From positions 124,001 through 188,000 of the forward strand of contig CAVRND010000003.1 in the NCBI GenBank assembly GCA_963722495.1: DNA of 64,000 nucleotides, read 5' to 3'. Of the stretch, positions 18,316 through 28,300 are shown piece after piece. Both the position numbers and the translations under genes were made by a program. Origin of the DNA: Hyphomicrobium_A sp963722495 (lineage in GTDB: Bacteria > Pseudomonadota > Alphaproteobacteria > Rhizobiales > Hyphomicrobiaceae). Below the pieces are notes generated by a model that made no database searches, was not told the origin of the DNA, and worked only from the letters and a program-made list of their open reading frames with translations. The stretch's first letter is position 1; every line of letters starts with the position of its first letter.

Positions 18316-19375
18316 TCAGGCGACAGGGGCGCCAACATCGGCGCCGGCCGCCGAGCGGCGAAAGGCAGCGTAGCTATCGTTGATGCGCCGCGTTTGCGCG
18401 TCGGCGCCGGCAGCGTGCGCGACCACCGCGTCGGCGACCCGGCGAATGGCATGCGAGAGTTCGGCGGCGAGCGGCCATGTGCGCTCGGGGCGTGGCTCGG
18501 GGTAGAGCATCGGCCGGTGGGCTTCTTCTTCGGCAAGCGACAACTGGAACTCGGCCGCCGCGGCGGCGGTCAGCAAAGCCTGGTCGGTGTCGCTGAGGCG
18601 ATCCCATAGGGGCCGACGGATGCCCAGCGACAGCGCCGTGCCGTTGCGGTTGATGCTGGTGCCGGCCCAGTACGGCGCGGCCGTGTGCAGTCCAAGAGCG
18701 TAGCTGGCTATGGCGCCGCCGCACTCGGCCGCCAGGATCTCGCCGCGCTGCATGGCACCGGCGAGTTCGGAAGGCGCCGTCGCCACCGGCTCGAGGCCGA
18801 GGCCGCGGGCAACGTCGCGCGCCAAGCCGGTCACGTGCGCTTTGCGCCCGGCGAGGCCGCTCATCGTGTCGATGCGCTCGGTGGACAGTAGGTAGCTGCG
18901 CGAACCCGTGTGGGCGGCGAGCAGCGGCTTGATGCCGACATCGCCGGCGAGCTCGTCCCACAGCGCCTGACCGCCGCCGAGGGCGACCCACGCCTGCAGG
19001 TGTTGCGGGCTGAGGCCGCGATCGCCCGGTAGGCCGGCGAAGTAAGCGAAGCCACGATGTGCGTCGACGCTGTCGTGTGCGCTGGCGAAATAGAGATCGG
19101 CGTCGCCGGCGCGCACCGCGGCAAGTCCGTCGGCGACCTCGAAGCTCGGGGGCAACACGGATGCGGCCTTCGCTCATCGAGGCGATGTGCCGGCACAGGC
19201 GGTGCGCTTGATCGGCGGGTCCGGCAACGCCGTCGGCCCACGGCAGCACGAGGCGCAACTCCTGCAGGCCTTTCGCAACCGCCGGTGCGGCGAGCGCCGT
19301 TTCGGCAACGGCCGTCGCAGTCGTCACGGCGGCAGCGGCTGCGCCCGTCGACTTCAGGAATTCACGCCGATCCAT
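18316..19375 (-). CDS. TRAP-type (DctP-like) periplasmic substrate-binding protein (one frame change)
   Basis: Solute receptor of a TRAP transporter family. The N-terminus has a twin-arginine signal (MDRREFLKSTGAAAAAVTTATAV), so it is probably exported folded. The first frame covers the signal and LQELRLVLPWADGVAGP...HIASMSEGRIR. The next frame continues LPPSFEVADGLAAVRAGDADLYFAS and runs to the end, through AECGGAIASYALGLHTAAPYW and LSLGIRRPLWDRLSDTDQALL. The break is at about 19155-19170 next to a run of five C. No DctQ or DctM membrane subunits are adjacent, so it is an orphan in this window. The ligand is probably an organic acid. Confidence 0.78.
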
Positions 19376-19496
19376 CGAGCATCCCCTCTCGGCAAAGCGT
19401 GGCGCATCAAAGCCGATCGGGGCGCGATTTACAACTGGCGAAGGATTGCGAGCGCGGGTGCTTAGCTAAGGCCAAGCTGCTGAGCGCGAAGGTGAA

Positions 19497-20159
19497 TTAT
19501 GACTTGGCGCACGCGACGGCGACGGTTGCACCGCCCGAGCCAAGGCTCACCGAGCCCTGCTGGCTCATGGCGCCCGCAAACGCGTCGTTGAGCTTTTGCG
19601 TATCGGTATCCTCGGCCGGCTCGTGAATGGTCGCCTTGCAACCGGCGGGCGCGTGGGCGCTGAGCTTCACGGGGTCCGCGGCAGCAAACTCGAAGGCGAT
19701 GAAGTAGCTGGAATCGAACACCGCGAAGTTGAACCCCGCCGCGTCGGCCGATACCGGCTGTTCGAGCGGCAGCGTGAAGTGCAGCGTGAGGATCTTCTTG
19801 TCGCTGTAGTCGAGCCAGTAGTCGACCGGCGGCTTGAACTTCAGCTCCGCGTCGCCGAGCTTGGCGAACGTGAAGTAGGCGAACTCCTTCAGGCCGTCGA
19901 TGTTGACCTGCGCCAGATCCTTCAGCTCCTCGCGGTCGTACTTGCCGTCGCCATTCTTATCGAGACCCTCGATCGCCTGCTGCGTGTACATCTCGTCGAA
20001 CGTCCACGCCTGTTGCAACCCGGTGATCGTGCCTTTGTCGTAGAGCACGGTCTCTTTCATCGTTACCCAAACGTGCGGATGCGCCTGTGCGCCGGCCGCG
20101 CCGAGCACGAGGCCGGCAGCCAGGGCGGTGAGAGCGAGGATCAGTCTCGGGGTGTGCAA
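19497..20159 (-). CDS. DUF1007 family periplasmic protein with an EF-hand loop
   Basis: The 220-residue exported protein has a signal peptide (LILALTALAAGLVLGAAGAQA), then the DUF1007 hallmark HPHVWVTMKETVLYDKGTI and TFDEMYTQ. Residues 67-78 (DKNGDGKYDREE) are a textbook EF-hand calcium loop. The family is generally found next to metal-transport genes; here it is divergent from znuA across 183 bp. A role in metal handling or sensing in the periplasm is inferred, not proved. Two Cys (AGCKATI, VACAKS) near the C-terminus may form a disulfide. Confidence 0.82.
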   Translation of the reverse strand: MHTPRLILALTALAAGLVLGAAGAQAHPHVWVTMKETVLYDKGTITGLQQAWTFDEMYTQQAIEGLDKNGDGKYDREELKDLAQVNIDGLKEFAYFTFAKLGDAELKFKPPVDYWLDYSDKKILTLHFTLPLEQPVSADAAGFNFAVFDSSYFIAFEFAAADPVKLSAHAPAGCKATIHEPAEDTDTQKLNDAFAGAMSQQGSVSLGSGGATVAVACAKS

Positions 20160-20342
20160 ATCGAGCTTCCTGTGCGGGGCGATGGCCCAAGTCTATGGCC
20201 GAGTGCGATGTGCCGGTGTATCGGCGGCCGGCGCGTTTGCCCAGCGTGGATGGGCCAGGAACGTGGCGGTTGCGTGATGGACGGCGCTGCACTAGCTTGC
20301 GGCGGATAATATCACATCAGTCACTCCACCGGATCATATCGC

Positions 20343-21329
20343 ATGATGCGCGGCCTTCGGACGCTGGGACGGGGTTCGCGCGGCGCCCGGCTGCGAAATG
20401 TGGCGAAGCTCTGCGTTTGGCTGCTTCTGGCTGTTACCGGCGCGCCGTCGGCCTTGCGTGCTGAAAGCATCGATGTCGTCGTCACCATCAAGCCGATTCA
20501 TTCGCTCGTCGCGCGGGTGATGGAAGGTGTCGCCGAGCCGACGCTGCTGGTTGAGGGCTCATCCTCGCCGCACAGCTTCTCGTTGAAGCCCTCCCACTTT
20601 CGCGCCATCGGGAAGGCCGGCGTGTTCATTCGCGTGTCGGAGCGCCTGGAGCCGTTCACCGGTAAAATCGTGCGGTCGCTGCCCGACAGCGTGCGGCTTG
20701 TGACGCTCGCCGACGCGCCCGGCATCAAACTGAGAAACCAGCGGACGACCGGCACCTTCGATCCGCACGAGCACCACCACGATGCGCTGGCGCCCGACGA
20801 GGGCGCCGGAAGGGACAGTCACATCTGGCTCGATCCCGACAACGCCAAGGCGATCGGCTTCTATGTCGGCGACGTGCTCGGCGAGCGCTATCCGCAACAC
20901 GCTGCACGCTTCAAGGCCAATGCTGCGCGCCTCGGCGCCGACATCGACGCCCTGACGGCCGAGCTTGAGGCCGTGACCGCTCCGCTGCGGGACAGACCGT
21001 TCGTCGTCTTCCACGATGCCTACCAGTATTTCGACGATCGCTTCGATCTCGATGCGGTCGGCTCCATCACCGTTAGCCCCGACGTACAGCCGAGCGCCAA
21101 GCGGCTGAGCGAGCTGCGCCAGAAAATCCGCTCGCTGCAAGCCGTGTGCGTATTCGCCGAGCCGCTGTTTCAGCCACGCCTGGTCGCGGCGCTGACGGAG
21201 GGAACGGATGCGCGGGCCGGCACGCTCGACCCGGAGGGTATGAGCCTATCGCCGGGGCCGCAGCTCTATTTCACGCTGATGCGCAACCTTGCCGCCAATC
21301 TCAAGGGTTGCCTCGCGCCGGCGACATAG
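20343..21329 (+). CDS. znuA: Zinc ABC transporter substrate-binding protein ZnuA
   Basis: Periplasmic high-affinity zinc receptor (cluster 9 family). After a signal sequence (VAKLCVWLLLAVTGAPSALRA) it has the three expected His ligands: His53 (VTIKPIHSLVA), His160 (DSHIWLDPDNA) and His224 (VVFHDAYQYF). Between the first two is a short His-rich flexible loop (FDPHEHHHDALAP, 139-151), as in bacterial ZnuA. The start overlaps a small palindrome CGCATGATGCG (20341-20351). ZnuB and ZnuC are not adjacent, so the membrane and ATPase parts must lie elsewhere. Control by Zur is expected for the family, but I could not assign a confident Zur box. Confidence 0.9.
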   Translation: MMRGLRTLGRGSRGARLRNVAKLCVWLLLAVTGAPSALRAESIDVVVTIKPIHSLVARVMEGVAEPTLLVEGSSSPHSFSLKPSHFRAIGKAGVFIRVSERLEPFTGKIVRSLPDSVRLVTLADAPGIKLRNQRTTGTFDPHEHHHDALAPDEGAGRDSHIWLDPDNAKAIGFYVGDVLGERYPQHAARFKANAARLGADIDALTAELEAVTAPLRDRPFVVFHDAYQYFDDRFDLDAVGSITVSPDVQPSAKRLSELRQKIRSLQAVCVFAEPLFQPRLVAALTEGTDARAGTLDPEGMSLSPGPQLYFTLMRNLAANLKGCLAPAT

Positions 21330-21345
21330 GCTCCCGCGAAAAGCA

Positions 21346-21372
21346 AAAGGGCAGCGGATGCCGCTGCCCTTT
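21346..21372. terminator. Bidirectional terminator between znuA and the L,D-transpeptidase gene
   Basis: Perfect 12-bp stem AAAGGGCAGCGG / CCGCTGCCCTTT around ATG, with A-rich 5' and T-rich 3' flanks on both strands. It lies between two convergent genes (stops at 21329 and 21399), a classic position for a shared intrinsic terminator. Confidence 0.88.
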
Positions 21373-21398
21373 GCCAATCTAAACTTGTGGCGTTCGCC

Positions 21399-22433
21399 TT
21401 AGAGCGCTGCGCTCTTGCCCGGCTCTTTCGACTCCGCCGATGTCGCCTTCTTGGCGTCCTCGGCGGCCTTCTTGGCAGCATCGGCGGCGGCACGCGCAGC
21501 CTCGGCAGCCTTGGCGGCGGCAGCGGCGGCCTTCTCGGCAATCGCCACGGCGTCATGTGGGGGCGATGTTGCGGCGGCGGTCGCGGTCGCCTCGTGCTTC
21601 TTGTGCACTTCGGCTTTCTTTACCGGCTTCGGCTCGATCGGCTTCTCGGCCGCGGCGGCGAGCGTCGCTTCGTCCGCATCGGGATCGACCGCAGCAGCGG
21701 CATCGTTGTGAACGATCTGCTCGGCGTCGCTCGAGGGTGTGCGTTGACGGATCGGACGCACACCGGCTCCCGGCGTCTTGTAGCTGGCGGTCGAAGCCGT
21801 CGCTGTCGGAGCGAACGGAGCCGGCTCGTCGTCGCCAGCGATCATCTGCGAGTTGAAGCGCTGCCAGGTCACCGTGACCTTCATGCCGACCGGAACGCGC
21901 GGATAGAGATCCAGCACGTCCTCGTTGAGCATGCGGATGCAGCCCTTCGACACCGCCTGCCCGATCGTCCACGGCGCGTCGGTCCCGTGGATGCGATACA
22001 AGCTGGAGCCTAGGTACATGGCGCGCACGCCCAGAGGGTTCATGCGATGTCCGCCCGGTACCCAACTCGGCAGCTTGGGGTTCTCCTTGATCATGTCAGG
22101 AGTCGGCCGCCACGACGGGTTGACGCGCTTGTCGGTGACCGAGGTGGCGCCCTGCCAGCGGCTCTGCTCGCGCGGTACGGCGATCGGATAGCTGGTCGCC
22201 TGGCCGGCCTTGGTGATCAGGTAAAGGCGGCGATCGCCGAAGCTGACAATGATCTGGCCCGCAGTGTACTTGGGGTCGAAAGATACGGTCTGTTTGCTGC
22301 CGCCCCATTCCTGGCCGCCGCCCCAGAGAAAATCCAAAAGCCCTTGGGCTTGCGCTTGCGGAGCTGCAACGAGCGTCGTGGTCGCTACGACGGCTGCGAG
22401 GGCAAGAGAACTCATCAGACTGCGAGGGGGCAT
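21399..22433 (-). CDS. L,D-transpeptidase (YkuD domain) with Ala/Lys-rich C-terminal helix
   Basis: Periplasmic enzyme that forms 3-3 peptidoglycan cross-links or anchors proteins to the wall. The ATG at 22433 gives a signal peptide (LALAAVVATTTLVAAPQAQA). The YkuD domain spans about residues 58-195, with catalytic His149 (YRIHGTDAPWTIG) and Cys165 (AVSKGCIRMLNEDV). A disordered linker (200-270) leads to a tail of about 60 residues built almost only of Ala, Lys, Glu and Asp, like histone H1-type or TolA-type helices. That tail is unusual for YkuD proteins and could be a wall- or envelope-spanning helix. Monocistronic. Confidence 0.92.
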   Translation of the reverse strand: MPPRSLMSSLALAAVVATTTLVAAPQAQAQGLLDFLWGGGQEWGGSKQTVSFDPKYTAGQIIVSFGDRRLYLITKAGQATSYPIAVPREQSRWQGATSVTDKRVNPSWRPTPDMIKENPKLPSWVPGGHRMNPLGVRAMYLGSSLYRIHGTDAPWTIGQAVSKGCIRMLNEDVLDLYPRVPVGMKVTVTWQRFNSQMIAGDDEPAPFAPTATASTASYKTPGAGVRPIRQRTPSSDAEQIVHNDAAAAVDPDADEATLAAAAEKPIEPKPVKKAEVHKKHEATATAAATSPPHDAVAIAEKAAAAAAKAAEAARAAADAAKKAAEDAKKATSAESKEPGKSAAL

Positions 22434-22801
22434 TACTGAATGGCTCCGGAGGTTCGGTTTAGCTCGCTGGGGAGCTTGAGGCGATATGGTGAATGGATCG
22501 TATATAACAATCCCACTTTCCCGCGGCAGAGCATGGCAGCAACACCCGGTTCCGTATCGCAACATTTGTTGCTCTTTGGCCGATTTTCGCCGGCCCTGTT
22601 CCCCTGGTGCACAGTTAACGGCCTGAATTTTCGGCAGATCCAGCCTAGCGGTGCGGCATCCGGGTCTCCGCCAACACTGATTCGTCGGTTAGCAAGTTCT
22701 CCGCTGTGGAAAAAACCTCACGCCTGAGTGGCCCAGCTGCAACCTTCGAGCGTCCCCATTTGTTCCCTTTTTGATCTTGACTGGAATCGTCGTTCCAGCT
22801 A

Positions 22802-22816
22802 GAACAAAAAACGAAC
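22802..22816 (+). promoter_or_regulatory. LexA (SOS) box of the imuA operon
   Basis: GAAC-N7-GAAC (GAACAAAAAACGAAC) matches the alphaproteobacterial LexA operator exactly and lies 50 bp upstream of the imuA start. The rest of 22434-22865 holds no gene that I can support; it must also contain the divergent promoter of the L,D-transpeptidase gene. Confidence 0.85.
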
Positions 22817-22865
22817 GCGACGGCATTCGAGCTGCCGTCGCCTCGATGGTTGCGAGAGCGTTCCA

Positions 22866-23900
22866 ATGCAGCAGACGGTCCCACCCCCCACCCCACCGTC
22901 CGATCGTCTGCAGCGGATCTCGCGGCCGGAGCCAGGCCCCAGTGCGTGTCCGCGTAACGGGTTGCGTAGCGTTGGGCCTAGGTGCTCTTGCCCGAACCGG
23001 AACGGCAAATCCCTCTTCGCCGTTCCGGAGGGCGGGGCCTTGGAAGGTCGCAAAGCCGGCCTACTCGCCGAGCTGCGCCATCGCATCACCGCGCTCGAGC
23101 GCGGGCCCTCTCTCATCGCTTCATCCTCTTCGCCCGAGCTTGCCGCTCAGCCCCCTGAGTCCCAGGCCCATGGGTCGTGGACGCTCGGGGCTGCCGAGCT
23201 CGACCAGCGTCTAGGTTCCGGTCTCGATGCGGCTTCCCTGCACGAGGTGAAGGCCGAGCCGCAGGCAACGGGTGTTGCCGCCGGCAATTGGGCGGCGGCA
23301 CTCGGCTTCGCGCTTCGCCTCGCCGTGCGGCGCCTGCAAAGTCTCGAGGCTTCCTCTGCCGGGGCGCCGCGCATCCTGTGGTGTTGGCCATCCGTGTTCG
23401 CGCGCGAGCTCGGTGCGCCGTACGGGCATGGCTTTGCCGCCCTCGGGCTCGAGCCGTCATCATGGCTGTTCGCCGAGACGGCGCGCGCCGCCGATGCGCT
23501 ATGGGCGATGGAGGAAGGCCTGCGCTCGCAGAGCCTCGCCCTCGTCATCGGCGTCGTCGGCGAAGCCGAGCTGACACCGGCCCGCCGCCTCAGCCTTGCG
23601 GCGGCCGAGCATCTGACGCCGTGCCTCCTCATCACCGATCCGCGCCTTTCTCCGGCCGGGTCGACCGCCACCCGCTGGCGCGTCGGCGCGCGGGGAAGCG
23701 CTTCGCATCCGTTCGACGGCGCCGCGCCCGGCGCCCCTCGCTACGCCGTCGCCCTCGAACGTTGCCGGCATCGGCCGCTGACGCGCGAGCCGCTGCCTCA
23801 TCTGTTGGAATGGTCGGATGAAACGCATCGTTTCCGTATGGCTGCCCCTGTGGCCGATCGAGCGGATGGCCCGCGCGCAGCCATCGCTGGTTCCCGCTGA
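22866..23900 (+). CDS. imuA: SOS mutasome accessory protein ImuA
   Basis: RecA-like accessory protein of the ImuA-ImuB-DnaE2 translesion-synthesis complex. The recognisable core starts at AGLLAELRHRITALERG (about residues 64-80), continues through the RecA-like segment (AAALGFALRLAVRRLQSLE, PRILWCWPSVFARELGAPYGHG) and ends LLEWSDETHRFRMAAPVADR, as in other ImuA proteins. The first 60 residues look poorly conserved, so the true start may be a downstream GTG or TTG; the ATG at 22866 is used as the first start after the SOS box. The 3' end overlaps imuB by 83 nt in another frame. Confidence 0.87.
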   Translation: MQQTVPPPTPPSDRLQRISRPEPGPSACPRNGLRSVGPRCSCPNRNGKSLFAVPEGGALEGRKAGLLAELRHRITALERGPSLIASSSSPELAAQPPESQAHGSWTLGAAELDQRLGSGLDAASLHEVKAEPQATGVAAGNWAAALGFALRLAVRRLQSLEASSAGAPRILWCWPSVFARELGAPYGHGFAALGLEPSSWLFAETARAADALWAMEEGLRSQSLALVIGVVGEAELTPARRLSLAAAEHLTPCLLITDPRLSPAGSTATRWRVGARGSASHPFDGAAPGAPRYAVALERCRHRPLTREPLPHLLEWSDETHRFRMAAPVADRADGPRAAIAGSR

Positions 23901-25359
23901 TGCGCCGCTCGCCCTGACCGAAGCGGGCATGCACGGCATCCGCATCACCGCGGTCAATATGCGGGCCGCCAAGGAGGGCGTGCGCATCGGCCAGGCGCTG
24001 GCCGACGCGCGGGCGGCCTTCCCGGCTCTGCTGACGCAGCCGGCCGAGCTGCGCCACGACCGCGTCTCGCTACTGCGCCTCGCCCGCTGGTGCGGGCGCT
24101 ACGGCCCCAACCGCAACGTCGATGGCGACGATAGCCTGTGGATCGACATCACCGGGGTCGCGCATCTCTTCGGCGGCGAAGCGCAGCTCATGGACGATCT
24201 CCTCGCCCGGCTTGCACGCTTCAATCTGACCGCGTGCGCCGGCCTTGCCGATACGCTCGGCGCCGCCCACGCGCTCGCCCGCTTCGCGCCGTCGCCGGCA
24301 ATTGCCGGTGAAGGCCGCGCCGAGGCGCGCCTCGCACCCCTGCCGATCGAAGCCTTGCGTCTGGCGCCGGAGACCGTGCTGCTGCTGAAGCGCCTCGGCC
24401 TGCGCCGCATCGGCGAGCTCTACCGCATGCCGCGTGCCGCCCTGCAGCGCCGCTTCCGCTCGGCGAAGGGGGCCGAAGCCGTGCTGACGCGTCTCGATCA
24501 GGCGCTCGGTGTGCGAGCCGAGCCGCGCCGCCCGCTCGCCGAGCCGCCGGCGCTCTACGTGCAGCGCTCTTGGCCCGATCCGCTCATCTCGGCGGAGCAG
24601 CTTGAAGCCGAGACGGCGAGCCTGGCGCGGGAATTGTGCACGCACTTGAGCGCGCGGGGTCTCGGCGCGCGGCGCCTCTGCCTGTCGCTCTATCGCGCCG
24701 ACGGCACCGTCGCCGAGGTGCGCGCCGGATTGAGCGCGCCGTCCTGGGTGCCGGAGCACATGACGGCGCTGCTCGGCGAGAAGCTGTCGGCGATCGATGC
24801 CGGCTTCGGCATTGACGTCATGGTGCTCGCCGCCGTGCAGGCGGAAAAGCCGGGCGCCCAGCAGGGTGCGCTCGCCCCGCGTCTGCAGGGCGGCGCGCGC
24901 ACCGACGCCGCGCAACTCGTCGACCGCCTGGCCAACCGCTTGGGCGCCGGGCGCGTCAGGCGCATCGAGCCGCGCGCCAGCCACATTCCCGAGCGTGCCG
25001 AGGTGCACGTCGCCGCGCTCGCGCGTCCGCACGAAGCTTCCTGGCCGGCTGCCAGCGGGCCAACGCGGCCATCGCTGCTGCTGGATAACCCCGAGCCGAT
25101 CCGCGTCGTCGCCGAGGTGCCGGAGGGCCCGCCGGCGAGCTTCGTGTGGCGGCGGGTGGAGCGCCGCATCGTGCGCGCGCAAGGCCCGCAGCGCGTGGCC
25201 CCCGAATGGTGGGACGAGATCGCCGCGAAGAAGACCGGCACGCGCGACTACTACCGCGTCGAGGACGAGGGCGGCGCCGGCTACTGGGTGTATCGCGAGG
25301 GCATTTACGGACGCGACGAGGAGCTGCCGCGCTGGTTCATGCACGGCCTGTTCGGATGA
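23818..25359 (+). CDS. imuB: Y-family polymerase-like protein ImuB
   Basis: Inactive Y-family polymerase homologue that bridges the DNA clamp and DnaE2 during mutagenic repair. The 513 residues begin KRIVSVWLPLWPIERMAR; a catalytic polymerase would carry the DxD and DE metal ligands, and here they are replaced (DDSLWIDITGVAHLFGGE). The fingers/palm region, the little-finger-like region (about 230-380) and a C-terminal region ending YWVYREGIYGRDEELPRWFMHGLFG are all present. Its stop overlaps the dnaE2 start (ATGA), so translation is coupled. It overlaps the end of imuA upstream. Confidence 0.93.
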   Translation: MKRIVSVWLPLWPIERMARAQPSLVPADAPLALTEAGMHGIRITAVNMRAAKEGVRIGQALADARAAFPALLTQPAELRHDRVSLLRLARWCGRYGPNRNVDGDDSLWIDITGVAHLFGGEAQLMDDLLARLARFNLTACAGLADTLGAAHALARFAPSPAIAGEGRAEARLAPLPIEALRLAPETVLLLKRLGLRRIGELYRMPRAALQRRFRSAKGAEAVLTRLDQALGVRAEPRRPLAEPPALYVQRSWPDPLISAEQLEAETASLARELCTHLSARGLGARRLCLSLYRADGTVAEVRAGLSAPSWVPEHMTALLGEKLSAIDAGFGIDVMVLAAVQAEKPGAQQGALAPRLQGGARTDAAQLVDRLANRLGAGRVRRIEPRASHIPERAEVHVAALARPHEASWPAASGPTRPSLLLDNPEPIRVVAEVPEGPPASFVWRRVERRIVRAQGPQRVAPEWWDEIAAKKTGTRDYYRVEDEGGAGYWVYREGIYGRDEELPRWFMHGLFG

Positions 25360-28300
25360 CGAAAAAGCCAATACCGCCGCGCTATGCCGAGCTGCAGGTG
25401 ACGACCAACTTCTCGTTCCTGCGTGGGGCCTCGCACGGCGAGGAACTGGTGGCGCAGGCGCACGCACTGGGGCTGGCGGCGATCGCCGTAACTGATCGCA
25501 ACACGCTGTCGGGCGTCGTGCGCGCGCATCTGGCGGCGAAGGAGCTGGGCCTCAAGCTGATCGTCGGCGCGCGCCTCGACCTGCAGGACGCGCCGAGCCT
25601 GCTTTGCCTGCCGCGTGACCGGCAGGCGTACGGGCGGCTGTCGCGCTTGCTGTCGCTCGGGCAGAGGCGCGCCAAGAAGGGCGCCTGCACGCTCTATCTC
25701 GACGACGTCGCCCAGCATGCCGAAGGGCAGATCTTTATCGCGCTGGCGCCCGACGACTGGGACTGGCGTGCATCCGCCACTCCGGACACACAGCCCACCG
25801 CCGCCATCATCCCTTTTGCGCCGCGTGCAAAGGCCAATATTTCCTCCCCCCGTCATGGCGGAGCCATGCTTCGCATGGACACGGGGGAGGGTCGGGGAGG
25901 GGGCGGTGCTCGAACATTAGGAGTGGTGCACACCCCCCACCCTATCCCTCCCCCACAAGGGGGGAGGGAACGACTTAAAGAAAGCGAACCACCCCACGCT
26001 AAAGGTTTCGAAGTGGAGCTGCGGCGGATCAAGGAGGCACTCGGCGGTGACACGCTCTATCTCGCGGCGAGCCATACCTATCGCGGCGATGACCGGGCGC
26101 GCATCGCGGCGCTGAGCGCGCTGGCGACGCGCTGCGCAACCCCGCTCGTCGCCACCGGCGACGTGCTCTACCACACCCCGCACCGCCGCCCGCTGCAGGA
26201 CGTGCTCTCGTGCGTGCGCGAGAAGACGACCATCCAGGAAGCCGGCCTCAAGCTCGAAGCCAACGCCGAGCGCCACCTCAAACGGCCGCTGGAAATGGCA
26301 CGCCTGTTCCGCGGCCACGAGGAGGCGCTGGCGCGTACGCTGGAGATCGCCGACGCCTGCTCATTCTCGCTCGAACAGCTCGTCTACGAATACCCCGATG
26401 AGCCGACTCCGCCCGGCAAGACCCCGCAGGGGCACCTCGAAGAACTCGCCTGGGAGGGCGCGCACTGGCGCTTCCCCGACGGCATCCCCGACAAGGTGCG
26501 CGGGCTCATCACACGCGAATTGCAGCTGATCGATAAACTGCAATACGCACCCTACTTCCTCACTGTGCATGACATCGTGCGCTTCGCCCGCTCGAAGGGC
26601 ATCCTCTGCCAGGGGCGCGGCTCGGCCGCCAACTCCGTCGTCTGCTACTGCCTCGCGGTCACGGCGGTGAACCCCACCGAGATCGACGTGCTGTTCGACC
26701 GTTTCGTGTCGCCCGAGCGCCGCGAGCCGCCCGACATCGACGTCGACTTCGAGCACGAGCGGCGCGAGGAGGTAATCCAGTACATCTACGCGCGCTACGG
26801 CCGCGACCGCGCCGGCCTCGCCGCCACAGTGATCAGCTATCGCGCACGCTCGGCCGTGCGCGACGTCGGCAAGGCCATGGGCCTTTCCGAAGATACGGTC
26901 GCCGCACTTGCCGGCATGGTGTGGGGCACGACCAGCGGCGGCGAATTGCCGGAAAAGCACGTGCGTGCCGCCGGGCTCGATCCCAAGGATCCGCTGCTCG
27001 CCACGGTGCTGGAGCTGGCGCACGAGCTGATGGGCTTTCCGCGCCACCTGTCGCAGCACGTCGGCGGTTTCGTCCTGACGCGCGGCCCACTGGTCGAGGT
27101 CGTGCCGGTCGGCAACGCGGCGATGGACGACCGCACCTTCATCGAATGGGACAAGGACGACATCGCCGCCCTCGGCCTGCTGAAGGTCGACGTGCTGGCG
27201 CTCGGCATGCTCACCTGCATCCGCAAGGCCTTCGACCTCATCAAGCTGCATGAGGGCAAGACGTTGACCCTCGCCACCGTGCCGCGCGAGGACAGCCAAG
27301 TCTACGACATGCTGTGCAAGGCGGATTCCATCGGCGTGTTCCAGGTGGAAAGCCGGGCGCAGATGAACATGCTGCCGCGCCTCAAGCCGCGCACCTTCTA
27401 CGATCTCGTCATCGAGGTGGCGATCGTGCGCCCGGGACCCATCCAGGGTGACATGGTGCACCCTTACTTGCGTCGGCGCGACGGGGTCGAGGTCGAGCAT
27501 TATCCTTCGCCGTCACCTGCCCACGGACCGAAGGACGAATTGCGCAACATCCTCGGCAAAACCAAGGGCGTGCCGCTATTCCAGGAGCAGGCGATGCGCA
27601 TCGCGCTCGTCGCCGCCAAGTTCTCCGATGGCGAGGTGAACGAATTACGCAAGGCGATGGCCACCTTCCGCCGCCGCGGTACCATCGGGCTTCTAGAGGA
27701 GAAGATGGTCTCGCGCATGGCGGCGCGCGGCTACGATCGGGATTTCGCGCAGCGCTGCTTCAACCAGATCAAGGGCTTCGGCGAATACGGCTTCCCGGAG
27801 AGCCACGCAGCGAGCTTTGCGCATCTCGTCTACGTGTCGTCGTGGATCAAGTGCCATCACCCGGCGGCGTTCGCGGCGGCGCTGCTCAATTCGCAGCCGA
27901 TGGGTTTCTACGCGCCGGCGCAGATCGTGCGCGATGCGCGCGAGCATGCCGTCGAGGCGCGCGCCGCCGACGTCAACCTCTCCGATTGGGATTGCACGCT
28001 GGAAGCGGGCGGCGCCGACGGCCGGCCGGCGCTGCGCATCGGCCTGCGCCAGATCGACGGCCTGCAGGAAGACGAAGTGAAGAAGCTGGTCGCGGCGCGT
28101 TCTGCGCCTGCGAGCGAAGGAACCCCCTCACCCGGAAGCTCATTTGCATTCGCTTCCGACCTCTCCCCACCGGGGAGAGGTGAAGTGGGCGCAGCAATCG
28201 CTTCCTCCACCTCTCCCCAGTGGGGAGAGGTCGGCGGGACATGCGCAGCATGCGCGCCGGGTGAGGGGGCACGGTCCTCGGTGTCAGACCCGGAGGGTCG

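Noticed and set aside
24070..25467. A 465-residue minus-strand open frame opposite imuB
   Set aside because: Antisense shadow of imuB with Arg/Ala-rich composition and no homology that I recognise.
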